From UBA9676 sp963837105 (GTDB lineage: Bacteria; Actinomycetota; Actinomycetes; Streptosporangiales; Streptosporangiaceae): a stretch of DNA of 64,000 nt. The stretch is from the NCBI GenBank assembly GCA_963837105.1, contig CAWIMG010000024.1, forward strand, positions 62,001 through 126,000, given 5' to 3'. Below, one piece after another: positions 25,180 through 36,476 of this stretch; position 1 is the stretch's first letter, and each line of letters starts with the position of its first letter. Below the pieces are notes generated by a model that saw only the letters and a program-made list of their open reading frames with translations, was not told where the DNA came from and ran no database searches. The position numbers and the translations under genes were made by a program.

Positions 25180-27943
25180 ATGGGGGCGGAAAGCGCCGCT
25201 GCGGCGACTCCACTGACGGCGGAGGAAGGCCGGCTCGCGCAGGCGCGGGACGGTGTCCCCTGGCGCCGCTGGGGACCTTACCTGCGCGAGCGGCAATGGG
25301 GCACGGTCCGGGAGGATTACAGCGACGACGGCGACGCCTGGTCGTATTTCAGCCACGATCAGGCCCGGTCCCGCGCCTACCGGTGGGGTGAGGACGGCCT
25401 CGCCGGGATCAGCGACGACAAGCAGCGGCTGTGCCTGGCGCTGGCGCTGTGGAACGAGCGGGATCCGATCCTGAAAGAGCGCCTGTTCGGGCTGACGAAT
25501 GCCGAGGGAAATCACGGCGAGGATGTCAAGGAATATTACTTCTACCTCGACAACCTCCCGACCCACAGCTACCAGCGCTGGCTGTACAAATACCCGCAGG
25601 CAGAATTTCCCTACAACGAGCTGGTAACCGTGAACCGGGCCCGGTCGCGGCAGGAACTTGAGTACGAGCTCCTTGATACGGGCGTTTTCGACGGCGGCCA
25701 CTACTTCGATGTCGAGGTGGAGCACGCGAAGGCCGGCCCGGAGGACATCATCTGCCGGGTCACGGTGCACAACAGAATCCGGCCGGGACGCGGCGCTGCA
25801 CGTGCTGCCCACGCTGTGGTTCCGCAATACCTGGTCCTGGGGGACGGCGGAGCCCCGGCCCCGGCTCTGCCGCGACCAGGCCGCCCACCCGGTCATCCGG
25901 GCGGAGCACCACGAGCTTGGCCGGTTCTACCTGCACGCCCAGCCGGGGGCTGGCCTGCTGTTCTGTGAGAATGAGACGAACACGGCCCGGCTGTGGCAGG
26001 CCGGGAGCAGCCCGCGCTTCCCCAAGGATGGCATCGGTGAGCACATCCTGCATGGTGCGGAAACGGTCAACCCCGGCGGCGAGGGGACCAAGGCGGCAGC
26101 CCACGTCCGGCTCCAGCTGCCGGCCGGGGGGAACGCCGCCGTCCTGGTCCGGCTCACCCGGGCCGCCCCGCGGGAACTCGTGGCGCCCTTCGCCGGCGCC
26201 AGCGAGCTGATCTTGGCGCGGCGGGCCGAAGCGGACGCGTTCTACGACGCCATCACCCCGCCCGCGGTGAGCGGCGACGCCAGGGCGGTCATGCGCCAGG
26301 CACTGGCCGGGATGCTCTGGTCCAAGCAGTGCTACTACTTCGATGTCAACCTATGGCTGCGCGAGCGCGGCGCTCACCCGCTGCGGGCGCCGGTGCGGCG
26401 GGGAAGCCGCAACGAGTCGTGGTTCCACATGTTCAATCACGACGTCGTCTCCATGCCGGACAAGTGGGAGTACCCCTGGTACGCGGCCTGGGACCTGGCG
26501 TTCCATTGCATCCCGCTGGCCATGGTGGACCCTGACTTCGCCAAGGGCCAGATCGACCTGATGCTGTCCCAGGGCTACCTGCACCCGACCGGCCAGATGC
26601 CCGCCTATGAGTGGAACTTCGGCGATGTGAACCCGCCCGTGCACGCCTTCGCCGCCCTGTTCCTGCAGAACCTGGAGACCGACCTCGGCCTGGAGGATCC
26701 GGCCTTCCTGCGCGAGGCGTTCGCCCGCCTGCTGCTGAACTTCACGTGGTGGGTGAACCGCAAGGATCCCAGCGGCCGCAACGTGTTCGAGGGCGGGTTC
26801 CTCGGCCTGGACAACATCGGGGTGTTCGACCGCAGCGCGGAACTGCCCACCGGCGGCCGGCTGGAACAGGCGGACGGCACCGCCTGGATGGCAATGTTCA
26901 GCCAGAACATGCTCGAACTGGCGCTGGCCCTGCTGGCGCAGGACGAGAGCTACACCGAGTTCGTGCTCAAGTTCGTGGAACGGTTCTTCTGGATCGCGGC
27001 CGCCATGGACCCTATCGGCGAGCATCCCGACGAGATGTGGGATGAGGAGGACGGGTTCTTCTACGACGTGCTCCGGCTGCCCGACGGCACCGGCACCAGG
27101 ATCAAGGTGCGGTCCCTGGTCGGCCTGCTGCCCCTGTGCGCGGCGACGGTGATCGAGGCCGACGTGATCGAGCGCCATCCGCGGATCGCGGAGAATGTCC
27201 GGCTGTTCCTGCGGCGCAACCAGGACCTGCTGGCCAACATCGCCGACCCGCTCGTTCCTGGCGCGCATGGGCGCCGGCTGCTGTCGCTGGTAAACGAGGA
27301 CAAGCTGCGGCGCATCCTGGCCCGGATGCTGGATGAGGAGCGCTTCCTGGGCCCGCACGGCATCCGGTCCATCTCCCGCTGGCACCTGGCGCACCCGTAC
27401 ACGCTGGACGTGGCGGGCGTCCGGCACGAGGTGCGCTATGAGCCCGCAGAATCGGCCAGCGGCATGTTCGGCGGCAACTCCAACTGGCGCGGGCCGGTCT
27501 GGTTCCCGGTGAACATGCTGCTGATCCGCGCCCTGATCCAGCACTACCGGTACTACGGCGACAGCCTGAAGGTCGAGTGCCCGACCGGCTCCGGCACGAT
27601 GATGACGCTGTTCGAGGTGTCGCAGGAGCTATCCCGCCGCCTGATCGCGACCTTCCTGCGGGACGGCGCCGGGCAGCGCCCGGTCTACGGCGGGACGAAG
27701 CTGTTCCAGGCCGACCCGCACTGGCGTGATCACATCCTCTTCTACGAGTACTTCCACGGTGACAACGGAGCGGGCCTGGGAGCGTCCCACCAGACGGGCT
27801 GGACCGGCCTGGTGGCCCGGCTGATCCAGGGCGCCGGCCAGTTCGACGCCTCCGCGGTGCTGAATGACCCGCACTGGCCGATGGCCCGGCCCTACCGCCG
27901 CCCCCGGCCGGGGCCAGGGGAACAGGAGCGTACCGATGCCTGA
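25180..27943 (+). pseudogene. MGH1-type (GH63-like) glycoside hydrolase, split by one frameshift
   Basis: Two adjoining frames encode one protein of about 920 aa. The first (from 25180) gives SYFSHDQARSRAYRWGEDG, LWNERDPILKERLFGL and EGNHGEDVKEYYFYLD. The second carries HVLPTLWFRNTWSW, the (alpha/alpha)6-barrel region WFHMFNHDVVSMPDKWEYPW, and FGGNSNWRGPVWFPVN. Frame changes at about 25772-25795 inside CACAACAGAATCCGGCC, consistent with one extra base. The family cleaves glucosyl or mannosyl linkages such as glucosylglycerate; the substrate here is unknown. A sequencing indel is as likely as real inactivation. Confidence 0.85.
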
Positions 27944-28667
27944 GGGGCTGAACCCGATCGAGGCCGGCAAGAAGCTGCACGAGCACGGTGAGGCGGCGCA
28001 GGAGCAGAAGCAGGAGGGGCAGGCAGGCGGCGCCGGCAAACGCGGCCGCCGGCATTCCCGGATCGTGCAGATCGGGGAAGCGGTCCTGCTGGCGCTGGTG
28101 ACGATCACCGCGGCCTGGGCCGGGTACTCGGCGGCGAAGTGGGGCACGGCCTCCCGGATCGACATCGCCCAGTCGTCCACCCTGCGCAACCTGGCGACCC
28201 GGGACGACCTCACCGCCAACACACTGCGGAATTTCGATGCCGCGACCTTCAACGCCTGGTTCATCGCCTGGACCCTGAACAGCCCGCAGAAAGAGGCCGT
28301 CGCGGTGCGCCGGTTCCGGCCCGCGTTCCGGGTGGCTTTCAACGCGTGGATGGCGACCAACCCGCTGCACAACCCCAACGCGCTGCCCGGCCCGACCTAC
28401 ATGCCGCAGTACAAGCTGCCAGCCCAGACGCAGGCCAACACCCTCGACAACGCCGCCAGCGCGAAGTTCGCGGCCGGCAACAACGACGGGCTCGTCAGCG
28501 ACAATTACGTCCGGATCACCGTCTTCCTGGCGGCCGTGCTGTTCCTGGTCGGGATTGGCAGCTCGTTCCAGCTGCTCGGCGTGCGTTACGCCCTGGTCGC
28601 GTTCGGCTCGGTGCTGCTGGTGCTGTCGGTCGTGCTGATCCTGCGTCAGCCCCCGCCGCCGGCCTGA
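27936..28667 (+). CDS. Membrane protein with one N-terminal and two C-terminal helices
   Basis: A 243-aa protein. A charged N-terminus (Glu/Gln/Lys/Arg-rich, about 40 residues) precedes one helix (about 47-68, AVLLALVTITAAWAGYSAA). A soluble region follows (SSTLRNLATRDDLTANTLRNF, NAWMATNPL), then two C-terminal helices. Such layouts occur in uncharacterised DUF proteins. ATG 27936 is preceded by AGGAG and overlaps the end of the hydrolase gene by 8 bases, so they are co-translated. Confidence 0.78.
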   Translation: MPEGLNPIEAGKKLHEHGEAAQEQKQEGQAGGAGKRGRRHSRIVQIGEAVLLALVTITAAWAGYSAAKWGTASRIDIAQSSTLRNLATRDDLTANTLRNFDAATFNAWFIAWTLNSPQKEAVAVRRFRPAFRVAFNAWMATNPLHNPNALPGPTYMPQYKLPAQTQANTLDNAASAKFAAGNNDGLVSDNYVRITVFLAAVLFLVGIGSSFQLLGVRYALVAFGSVLLVLSVVLILRQPPPPA

Positions 28668-28675
28668 GCGGCGGT

Positions 28676-31600
28676 TCAGCGCTGCCCCGGCGGTTCCTGC
28701 CCGTCGCCGGGGTGGCCGGTGAGGAACCGGCGGGGCCAGGACAGTACGGCCGGCAGCCAGTCTCCGGCGGCCAGCTGGGCAGCCACCTGCCCCAGCTGGC
28801 GGGCGGGGGGCAGGCCGACGGCGGCGGTAGCCAGGTCGGCGGTGAAGCCAGCCTGGTCGTCATCACCGAGCAGGGCCGTCCAGGCGGGCCACCGGTTGGC
28901 CGCCAGTTCCGGAGACAGCGGATGGCGGCGCAGCGCGGCCAGCCGCTGCCCGGCCGTTATGCCCGGCCAGGCGGCCAGCCCAGGCAGGGCGAACCGCAGC
29001 GGCGGGGCCGGGCCGGCTGGCTCCGGGCCGCCGCCGGCCAGCGGCGACACCCGCTCCATCTCATGCAGCCAGCGCAGCTGCCCGATGACCCAGCCCGGGC
29101 CGGGCCGCTCCCCCGCGCCGGCCGCTCCCCGGGCCGGGCCCACCGGCCAGCCACCGCCGGGCCATGACCGCCACCGCCGCCAGCAGCGCACCGGGGTCAT
29201 AGCTGGCCCGCAGCGCCAGCGCCCGCACCCCCACCGCCTGGTCCAGCACGCTGGCCAGCACACACTCCTCCGCTCGCCGGCCCAGCCCCGGCCACCAGCC
29301 GGCCAGCGCAGCCGGGACCGCGGGCAGGCCCCGGCCCGTCAGGAAGGCCAGGACCAGCGTCTCCGCCCATAGCCGCAGCCACACCGGCCCGGCCGCGGCC
29401 GCCGTAGCGGCCAGTTCGGCCTCGCGCAGTTCCAGCAGCGTGCACGCCCGGTCACCGGCACACACCGGCCCGCACCCCCGGCTGCGCCGCCCCGCTAGCG
29501 GCGGTGCTGGCCCCGGTCCCGGCAGCGCCCGCTCCCGGTCCGCGCCGTAGGGCACCCGCACCCGCACCGGCCGGTCCATCCCATCGGCGAACACCGCCGC
29601 CACCCCTGGCAGCAGCGACACCACCGCCCGCGACTGGCCCTCGTCCAGGTTCATCGCCGCCCCCACCAGCGCCCGGTCATCGGCGGCGGGCAGCCGGTGC
29701 ACCACCTTCAGCGCCGTGTTCTTCACCGCATCGGCCACCAGCTTGGCCGGGATCTGCTCAGCGATCACCAGCCCCACCCCATAGGCCCGGATCTCCGCCA
29801 GCAGCCCGGCGAACAGCTCTACCGCATGCCCGCTGGCCCGCCCTTCCCGGCCCGCCCGCAGCAGCCGGTGCGCCTCCTCGATCACCAGCACATGACCCAG
29901 CCCCGCCACCGGTCCCGCCCGCGCCCGCAGCCGCAGGTGCTCCACCACCCGCACCACCAGCGTCCCCATCACAAACGCTTTGTCCTCGTCATTGGCCACG
30001 TCCTCGATGGCGAGGATGACGTTGCGCCGCAGCAGCGCGGCCACGTCGCCGGGATGGCCGCCCTCGAAGAAGCGCCCGGCGGAGCCGACCCGCAGCGAGC
30101 GCAGCCGGACGTCCACGAAACCGCGCACGTCCGCCCGCAGCTGGGGGCCATACCCCACCTCCTCGATCACCGCCAGCGCGGCCCGCTGCAGCTGGGCCAG
30201 GGTGGGGATGACCGGCCCGGCCACCGCCCCCGGCACCCGGCCGCCGGTGACCGCGTCCCAGCCGCAGTCGCGGTACACCCGCTCCAGCGCCTGCGACATG
30301 ATCTGCGGGAAGGGCTCGTCGGCGTCGAACGCGGCCAGGAACAGTGCGCGCACCATGTCGATGTGGGCCTGGACCGGGTAGCCGGGCTCGGGCGCGAGCG
30401 GGTTGACCGAGAACGGGATGGCCGCCGGATTCCGCCGGGTTGATCACGGTGACGGTGCCCGCCCCGGCCAGCCGGCCCGCCATGGCCGCGTACTCCGATT
30501 TGACCGGCTCGATCACCAGCCAGGGCAGCCCGGCCAGCGTCAGCTGTTCCAGCAGATGCCGGACGGTCTGCGACTTGCCAGCCCCGGTCGCACCCACGAC
30601 CAGGGCGTGCCGGTTCAGCGTCGGCAGCGGGATCGCGAACTCGCCAACCGGCCGGTCCAGCCCGTCCAGGATCGCCCCCAGGCTGACCGTGGCCTCGCCG
30701 GGCACGGCCTCGCCCCGCCCGGCCGCGCCGGTTCCCACCTCGCTGGTCAGGTCGAAGTGGCTGGTGCCGGTGATCCGCAGCCCGGGCATCTCCTGCCGGG
30801 GCAGACCGCACAGCGCGGCCAGAACCCCGGCGGTGGCCGGGAACGGGGCTTGCGCGCCGGTCACCGGGTCGGCCGAACTCTGGCGCAGCGCCGCGGCCAG
30901 CCGGACCGGCAGCTGGCCGGTGACCAGCCGGTACGGATGATGGCCCAGCCCCGCCGAGCCCACCAGCACCGGCGCCAGCCGGGCAAGCTCGGCACGGGTG
31001 GCCGCACCCACCATGACCCGCACCTGCCACAGTCCCGCGTCCCGGAAGGTGTCGAGTTCGGCCAGCCGGTGGGCGGCACGTTCGGCCTCGAACCGGGACT
31101 GTTCCTCGTCGTGGCGGCGCAGCACATTCACCTCGGTGCGCAGTCCGGCGATCTGCGCATCGAGCGGGCCGGCCGGTTCGGCGGCCACCAGCCAGCCGAA
31201 CGGCCGGCCCAGCTGCGCGAGGAGGGACGACTCGAACAGCCCTGGCGGCCCGGGCTCCGAACCGGGCACGCCCGGCTCACCGGGCACAGTGGGCCTGGCG
31301 AAGGCGGCGGGGGTGGTGGCCAGCGGGAGAGCCGGGCGGGCGGGGCAGAGCACCCAGACCAGGCTGTCCCAGGCCGCGAGCCAGCCGGGCGGCGGCGGGC
31401 CACCGCGCGCGCCCGGCGGAAACAGCAGCGCCCGGCCTGGCCCGGCGGGTGAGCCCGCGGCCCAGGCTGGCCCGGGGGGCAAGCCCGCAGCCCGCACTGG
31501 CCCGGCGGGAGCTACTGCCCCCGCCGATCCCGGCCCGGCGGCAGGCTCATCCCCGGCCCGGCCCGGCTCAGTGGCGGGTAAATCGCTGGCCGGCCCGGCT

Positions 31601-31832
31601 CGGCGGGCGCGGCGTTCGTGATCAGCTCCAGCGGCGCGCCGGCGCCACGGCAGAGCCAGCCGGTCACGAACGGGCGGCCCTGGCTGGCAGCGGCCAGCAC
31701 CGCGGGCAGCACGCTGACGTAGTCCTGCTCCGCCGCCCCGGCCGGCCAGCCGGCCGGGATGGAGGCGACCCGGAACCACGGGCCGGCCGTTTCCTCACCC
31801 AGCACCGGGATCACCGTCACCGACCCGCGCAT
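28676..31832 (-). pseudogene. HerA/DUF87-type ATP-binding protein, reading frame interrupted about three times
   Basis: One long ATPase (about 1050 aa) read through three frames, with changes near 31550, 30415 and 29130, each in GC-rich short repeats. The N-terminus starts at ATG 31832 (VTVIPVLGEETAGPWFRVAS). The P-loop VVGATGAGKSQTVRHLLEQ is encoded at about 30550-30605. After the second shift come SVNPLAPEPGYPVQAHIDMV, Walker B HVLVIEEAHRLL (about 29880-29920), and AEQIPAKLVADAVKNTALKV. These are hallmarks of HerA/FtsK-related DNA-translocating ATPases. A Cys cluster (CGPVCAGDRAC) and a helical C-terminus of unknown fold follow. It is the only member of this operon with an intact Walker A. 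Frameshifts may be sequencing errors. Confidence 0.82.
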
Positions 31833-31833
31833 G

Positions 31834-33961
31834 TCAGCCTGGCCGCCAGTCCAGCGGCTCGGGGGGCGGGCCCAGGTTGGGCGGAGGCCGGCCCTGCTCC
31901 GATCGCCAGCTCACCGGGGCCGAGGGCGGCGGCACCGGATCAGGCCAGGTGGTGACCGGCCCGGACGGCTGGGCGGCGGCCGCCTCAGCCAGGCTCACCG
32001 GGCTGGCCGAGGGCAAGGTAAGGATCGCCGGGTTGGCGTCGGCCAGCACGACCTGGCGCCCGTCCGGCGCGGCGTAGCTGACGATCACCGCGCTGGGCGG
32101 AAGCTGCTGCAGTTCATGCGGCTCAACCAGGAACTCGCGGGACCGTTGCGCGCTGCGGGCCAGCGACTCGTTCACCCCGATCGCGGCCGACGTGCTCACC
32201 CCCCACGATGTGCTGGCGCTGATCCCCGCCGTGATCGACTCCGAGGCGCTGGTGCCGGCCGAACTGCTCCGTTCGGCGCTGGCCGACCCGGTACGCGCCG
32301 CGAACGGGGCCAGGCTGGCGCGGGAGTTTCCGCGGCCCCGGCTGTGCCCGGTGGTCTGGCTGGCCGAGACCGAAACGGCCAGCGAGTCGGCGGTGCCCAC
32401 CGTGCTGGTGTAGGACCATCCGGAGGTACCGGTCACCGAGGCGCCCACGGTGTCGGTGAGCTGGCTGAGCACGAACCGGTATTCGGTCCCGATCTGCTCG
32501 CTGGCGGCCTTGGCCTCGTCGGCGTTGCCCAGCCGCATGATGGCGACGGCCGCGTTCCCGCGCCCGAGCCTCTCCCTGACCGGGGCTGGCATCGACCGGT
32601 AGACGAGGACCAGCCCGGCCCGGGCGGTCTCGCAAGCGTCGCACAGGCGGTCGATCACCTCGCCGCCGAGCCGGTCGGCACCGGCCACGCAGAGGGTGTG
32701 CCGCCAGGGCGCTCCCGGCGGGGCCTGGCGCAGCAGGTGGGCCAGCGACACGGTGAGGTAGCTGGCAAGCATCCGGTGGGCGGGATCGGTCCCGCCCCGG
32801 TCGAGTGCGATCACCCGCAGCGCGCCGTGCGGGAGCGGCACCGGCGCCGATCCGAGCGGTTCCAGCGGGTGCAGCCGCGCTTCCATCGCCCAGGCCCGCT
32901 CGGTCACCACCCGGTCGGTGGCACCACGCCCGTACAGGCCGGTGATGTGGTCCAGCTGGGCGGCGGTGAGCAGGCCGCGCCCGATGTCCGCGCGTGAGTC
33001 GCCGACCTGGCCGAGGGCGCGCAGCCCGGCCAGCACGTTCGCGATCCCGGCAGCTTGCGCCCAGCACCTCCAGGACGCGGGCCAGGATCGCGTGGTCGGG
33101 CGCCGGGTCGGCCGCGCCGCCCACGGCTGGACTGGCCGCCGCGGCGGCGGCCAGCACGTCGGCCAGCAGCCCGGCCGGCATGCCCACCCCGAGATCGAGC
33201 CGGGGCAGATCCCCCGGCAGCACCCAGACCAGGGGCAGGACCCCCAGGTCCGGCGCCAGCGCCGCGAGATCGCGGCCGGCCGCGCCGCCGGACAGGTCGA
33301 GCAGGGTGACCTCCCCGCCAGCCGCCAGCCGGGCCGCGGCGACGGTGGTCAGCAGGGCCGACCAGCCGGCCTGGGTGCCTCCGGCCACATCCACCCGGTC
33401 GATCCGGTCCGGCAGCGCGACCGGATACCACAATGGCTGCCGGGCGAACACCTGCTGCTGTGCCTGCCAGTCCCGGAACAGCCGGGCGTGGCCGTCCAGC
33501 CGGCCGGTCAGCAGGCGTTCCTGCGCGCCACGGGCGGCGGTGACGCGGCGCTCTTCGGCTGTGATGGTGGCCCGCAGGTCCTGGCGGCCACGCCAGACGG
33601 CCCACCCGCACCGGCTGGCCAGCCCCGCCAGCACGGCCGCACCGGACGTGGCCAGCCATGGGCTGACCAGGCCCGCCAGGCCACCGGCCAGCACCGGCGC
33701 GAGCAGCGCCAGGCAGGCGCCGGCCGCCAGCCGCCAGTACCGGCTCAGCAGCCGTTCCTCCCGCCGCTGGGCAGAGAGCCAGCCGGGATGCAGCCGTTCC
33801 GGCTCGGGCGGGACCGGGCGCCGGGGTGGCGGGCCGGGGTCTGGCTGCGCGGGTGCGTACTGCCAGCCGAGATAGACCCGGCCCGGCTCGAACACGAGGT
33901 GGCCGTCCGGGCGCCCGCCGGTCACCGGAGCCGGTCCCGGCGCAGCTGGCCGCCTGCCCAT
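31834..33961 (-). pseudogene. Membrane-anchored ATPase-like protein lacking Walker A lysine, one frameshift
   Basis: About 708 aa when joined across a frame change near 33055. Residues about 65-110 form two transmembrane helices. The soluble part begins like a RecA-type ATPase: VDVAGGTQAGWSALLTTVAA sits where a P-loop should be but has no GKS/T, and TLLDLSGG follows. Later segments (LVLVYRSMPAPVRERL, VAIMRLGNADEAKAASEQIG, VLSQLTDTVGASVTG) resemble conjugative coupling proteins. A Ser/Thr-rich stretch (TSTVGTADSLAVSVSASQTT) and a Pro-rich end follow. It overlaps the Pro-rich gene upstream by 40 bp and lies 1 bp from the HerA-like gene. Confidence 0.7.
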
Positions 33962-34410
33962 GCGGGCGCGTTCGGCCAGGGCGGCGCCCCCGGCGCGGCC
34001 GCTGGGGCCGCGGCGGGCGGGGCATCCGCCGGTGCGGGCGGAGCACCCGCCGGTGCGGGCAGAGCATCCGCCCGTGCGGGCGGGACCGCCTCCGACGATG
34101 GGCTGCCCATCCCGTCACCTGGGGAGGCGGGGGCCTGGCGCCTGGCGGCCCGGGGCGGGCCAGGCGGCGGCCCGGCCCGCCCGCGAGGACCAGCCCGCCG
34201 ACCGCCCGGCCCTGGCTGCCGCGCGACCGGGATACGGGCCGGGACGCTGACGGCCCGTGACACCACCCCGCCGGTGATGCCGGGCCGGATGAGGACGAAC
34301 TCGCCGGCCGGCAGTGCACACATGGCCTCGCTGGTGACGACCGGCGCCCAGTACGTCCCGGGCGGCGCGGCCATGGGCAGCGCGGCGTCCCTTGGCCCAG
34401 CGGCCATCAT
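33922..34410 (-). CDS. Pro/Ala-rich small protein between the two ATPase-like membrane proteins
   Basis: A 162-aa protein. Residues 1-55 look structured (YWAPVVTSEAMCALPAGEFV, IRPGITGGVVSRAVSVPA). The remainder is Pro/Ala/Gly/Arg-rich with in-frame repeats (PAPAGAPPAPADAPP). ATG 34410 overlaps the TGA of the coupling-protein-like gene (ATGA), and its 3' end overlaps the next gene by 40 bp. The coding case rests on these overlaps; no family was recognised. It may be a flexible linker or adaptor in the same complex. Confidence 0.6.
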   Translation of the reverse strand: MMAAGPRDAALPMAAPPGTYWAPVVTSEAMCALPAGEFVLIRPGITGGVVSRAVSVPARIPVARQPGPGGRRAGPRGRAGPPPGPPRAARRQAPASPGDGMGSPSSEAVPPARADALPAPAGAPPAPADAPPAAAPAAAPGAPPWPNAPAWAGGQLRRDRLR

Positions 34411-36068
34411 CCCGGCCGATCCAGGGCCGGCGGCCGCCAGATGCTGGCCGGCCGATCCCGGCCGGCGGGCACCAGATGCTGGCCGGTCAGCCCGGCCAGC
34501 TGGCTGGCCAGCGCGCCGTCCGCCAGCCGGTGGACGACCAGCAGGCCTGGCCTGGCCAGGCCGGCCGCCGCGGCCGCCGAGGTGGTGCTGAGCACGGTCG
34601 CCAGCCCGGCCCCCGCGCCCGCGCTCACCAGCGCGGCGAGCGCGTGCAGGTCGGCGGTCTCGCACTGGCTGAACCAGGCCAGCCCGTCACCTCCCGTCCC
34701 TGTCTGGCCCAGCCCGTCGGCAAAGGCGGCGAGGTCCCTGGCCACCAGGCTGGCGATGATGCCGGCCACCGGCCCGTGCGTGGCCCGGTCGAGTGAGAAC
34801 AGCACCACTCCGCGCCGCCGGATGACCGAGGGCAGGCTGATCCGGCTGCCGTCCCCCGGCGGGGCCCCGCCCAGCCACCGGCCGAGCGGGGAAGCGCGCA
34901 CGCCGGCCAGCTGCCCGGCTAAGCCGCTGGCGGCAGCCGGGTCCGCCGCCAGCCGGGCGGCGCTGGCCGCGACCCGGGCAGCCAGCCCAGCCCGGTCCGG
35001 CCAGTAACCCGGCACCCGGGCCATCCTGGCCTGGAGCGCGCCAGGGCGCAGCAGCGCCACGACGTCGTCGAGCACGGCCCGGCCGTCGTCCGCGGGCACC
35101 GCCCCAGCCACGGCGAAGATGTCGGCCAGCACGGACTGGCTGGCCTGCCGGACCGTTCCCGGCTGGCCAGCCCAGTCGATCATGCCCACGGCCAGGGCCG
35201 TGTTCCGGGCCGGGTCGCCGGCTGGAAACGGTTCGTAGCAGCCAGGCCCGGCCGCCGTGAACGTCAGCAGCGGGGCACCGGCCGCGGCGGCCGCCGCGGC
35301 CAGTAACCCGGGCAGCCCCGGGCCGGCCGCCAGGTCCACCACGATCACCGGTTTGCGGAGCCGGATCGCGGCGTGGGCCAGCTGGCCGGCTGCGCCGGTG
35401 ACATCCGCCCGGGCAGCGCCGGTGACCAGGACGCCACGCTCCGCCTCCGCCCAGCCGATCACGGCAGGCCGCCCGGTGGCGGGCACGACCCCCAGGCAGG
35501 TCCCGGTCCGGCTGAGCACACCGCCGGAGCGGATGCAGGCCGCCGTCAGCCACCGCCGGCTGGTCACCACCAGCCCGGGGCGCGGGGCGGGCAGCCGCCA
35601 CTCGTCGGTATGCAGCCAGTCCAGCCACCAGGCCACCGCCGCCAGGCCGGCGGCGAGGATGAGGCCGGCCGGGAGCTGGCCGGGGAACCAGCTGACCTGG
35701 CGGGCGGGCAGGCTGCCCAGCTGAGCCAGCCGCGCCGGGGCCGGCAGCGGGCGGGTGAGCAGGCCGGTCAGCGCCCGTGGGGCGGCGGTCAGCCCGGCCA
35801 GGGCGGCAGCCGGCCCGATGACGAGGGCCCAGACCAGGCCACCGATGGCGGGTATGGCCAGCCAGACCGGCCGCCAGCGGGTGAGCTTCCCGGCCACATA
35901 GAAAGCGACCGTCAGCGCCAGGGTGATCTGGGCGAGCAATAAGCCTGCCAGCAGTGCCAGCAGGCTCAGCGCGGCGGTGATCTCACGGCGGCGGGGGGTG
36001 CCCGGCGGGATGAGGTAACGCGCCCGCCGTGGTGCGCGCTGCCGGGCGGATAACAGAACGGCAGACAT
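34407..36068 (-). CDS. TraG/VirD4-like membrane protein with degenerate ATPase motifs
   Basis: A 553-aa protein. Two or three N-terminal helices (AALSLLALLAGLLLAQITLA, WLAIPAIGGLVWALVIG, LILAAGLAAVAWWLDWL) precede a RecA-like domain. Where VirD4 proteins carry a P-loop this one reads GVLVTGAARADVTGAAGQL, with no GKS/T, then IVVDLAAGPG. Later GVVLFSLDRATHGPVAGIIA and LAWFSQCETADLHAL fall at positions of coupling-protein core strands. The resemblance is to type IV coupling proteins, but nucleotide hydrolysis is doubtful. The first gene of the four-gene operon; 57 bp from DUF1416. Confidence 0.7.
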   Translation of the reverse strand: MSAVLLSARQRAPRRARYLIPPGTPRRREITAALSLLALLAGLLLAQITLALTVAFYVAGKLTRWRPVWLAIPAIGGLVWALVIGPAAALAGLTAAPRALTGLLTRPLPAPARLAQLGSLPARQVSWFPGQLPAGLILAAGLAAVAWWLDWLHTDEWRLPAPRPGLVVTSRRWLTAACIRSGGVLSRTGTCLGVVPATGRPAVIGWAEAERGVLVTGAARADVTGAAGQLAHAAIRLRKPVIVVDLAAGPGLPGLLAAAAAAAGAPLLTFTAAGPGCYEPFPAGDPARNTALAVGMIDWAGQPGTVRQASQSVLADIFAVAGAVPADDGRAVLDDVVALLRPGALQARMARVPGYWPDRAGLAARVAASAARLAADPAAASGLAGQLAGVRASPLGRWLGGAPPGDGSRISLPSVIRRRGVVLFSLDRATHGPVAGIIASLVARDLAAFADGLGQTGTGGDGLAWFSQCETADLHALAALVSAGAGAGLATVLSTTSAAAAAGLARPGLLVVHRLADGALASQLAGLTGQHLVPAGRDRPASIWRPPALDRPG

Positions 36069-36125
36069 AGTGCGTCCAGGCTCCCAGCCGGGATGGTGCG
36101 TGTCCAGCCGGTCGCCGGAACCGGG

Positions 36126-36476
36126 TCAGATGGCTAGTTCCACCCGCGTGACCTGGCCGTATCCGGCGGTCACCGGCTCGTCCCTGGCCTGGCTGCCTGG
36201 CGCGAGCACCCGCACGGTCCAGCCGCCGGGCGCGGCGAAGAAACGGAACCCGCCGTCCGCGCCCAGCGGGACCTCGGCCACGAACTCACCGCCGCTGTCG
36301 AGCAGCCGGGCGTACCCGGTGGTCACCGGGGCGCCGGCCCGGCGCACCCGGCCCTCGACGATGGCCTCGCCCGCGGCGGCCGCGGTGAGGGCCGCCCCGC
36401 CGGCGGGCGCCCCGCAGCCAGACGGCGCGGCCGGGGCCCCGCCAGGCTGGCCAGCCGCCTGCGCGGCCGCGCTCAC
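36126..36476 (-). CDS. DUF1416 family protein
   Basis: A 116-aa small protein with a beta-sandwich look: IVEGRVRRAGAPVTTGYARLL, EFVAEVPLGADGGFRFFAAPG, WTVRVLAPGS. This is the DUF1416 protein that follows actinobacterial sulfurtransferase genes. Its GTG overlaps the rhodanese stop (GTGA). Function unknown; the context suggests sulfur transfer. Confidence 0.88.
   Translation of the reverse strand: MSAAAQAAGQPGGAPAAPSGCGAPAGGAALTAAAAGEAIVEGRVRRAGAPVTTGYARLLDSGGEFVAEVPLGADGGFRFFAAPGGWTVRVLAPGSQARDEPVTAGYGQVTRVELAI

Noticed and set aside
25772..25795. Programmed frameshift in the glycoside hydrolase
   Set aside because: No slippery heptamer or downstream structure was seen, and similar breaks in unrelated genes point to sequence errors.
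28676..36068. Integrative conjugative element or type IV secretion locus
   Set aside because: Only coupling-protein-like and HerA-like ATPases are present; no relaxase, VirB4/B6, integrase, attachment site or tRNA border was seen.
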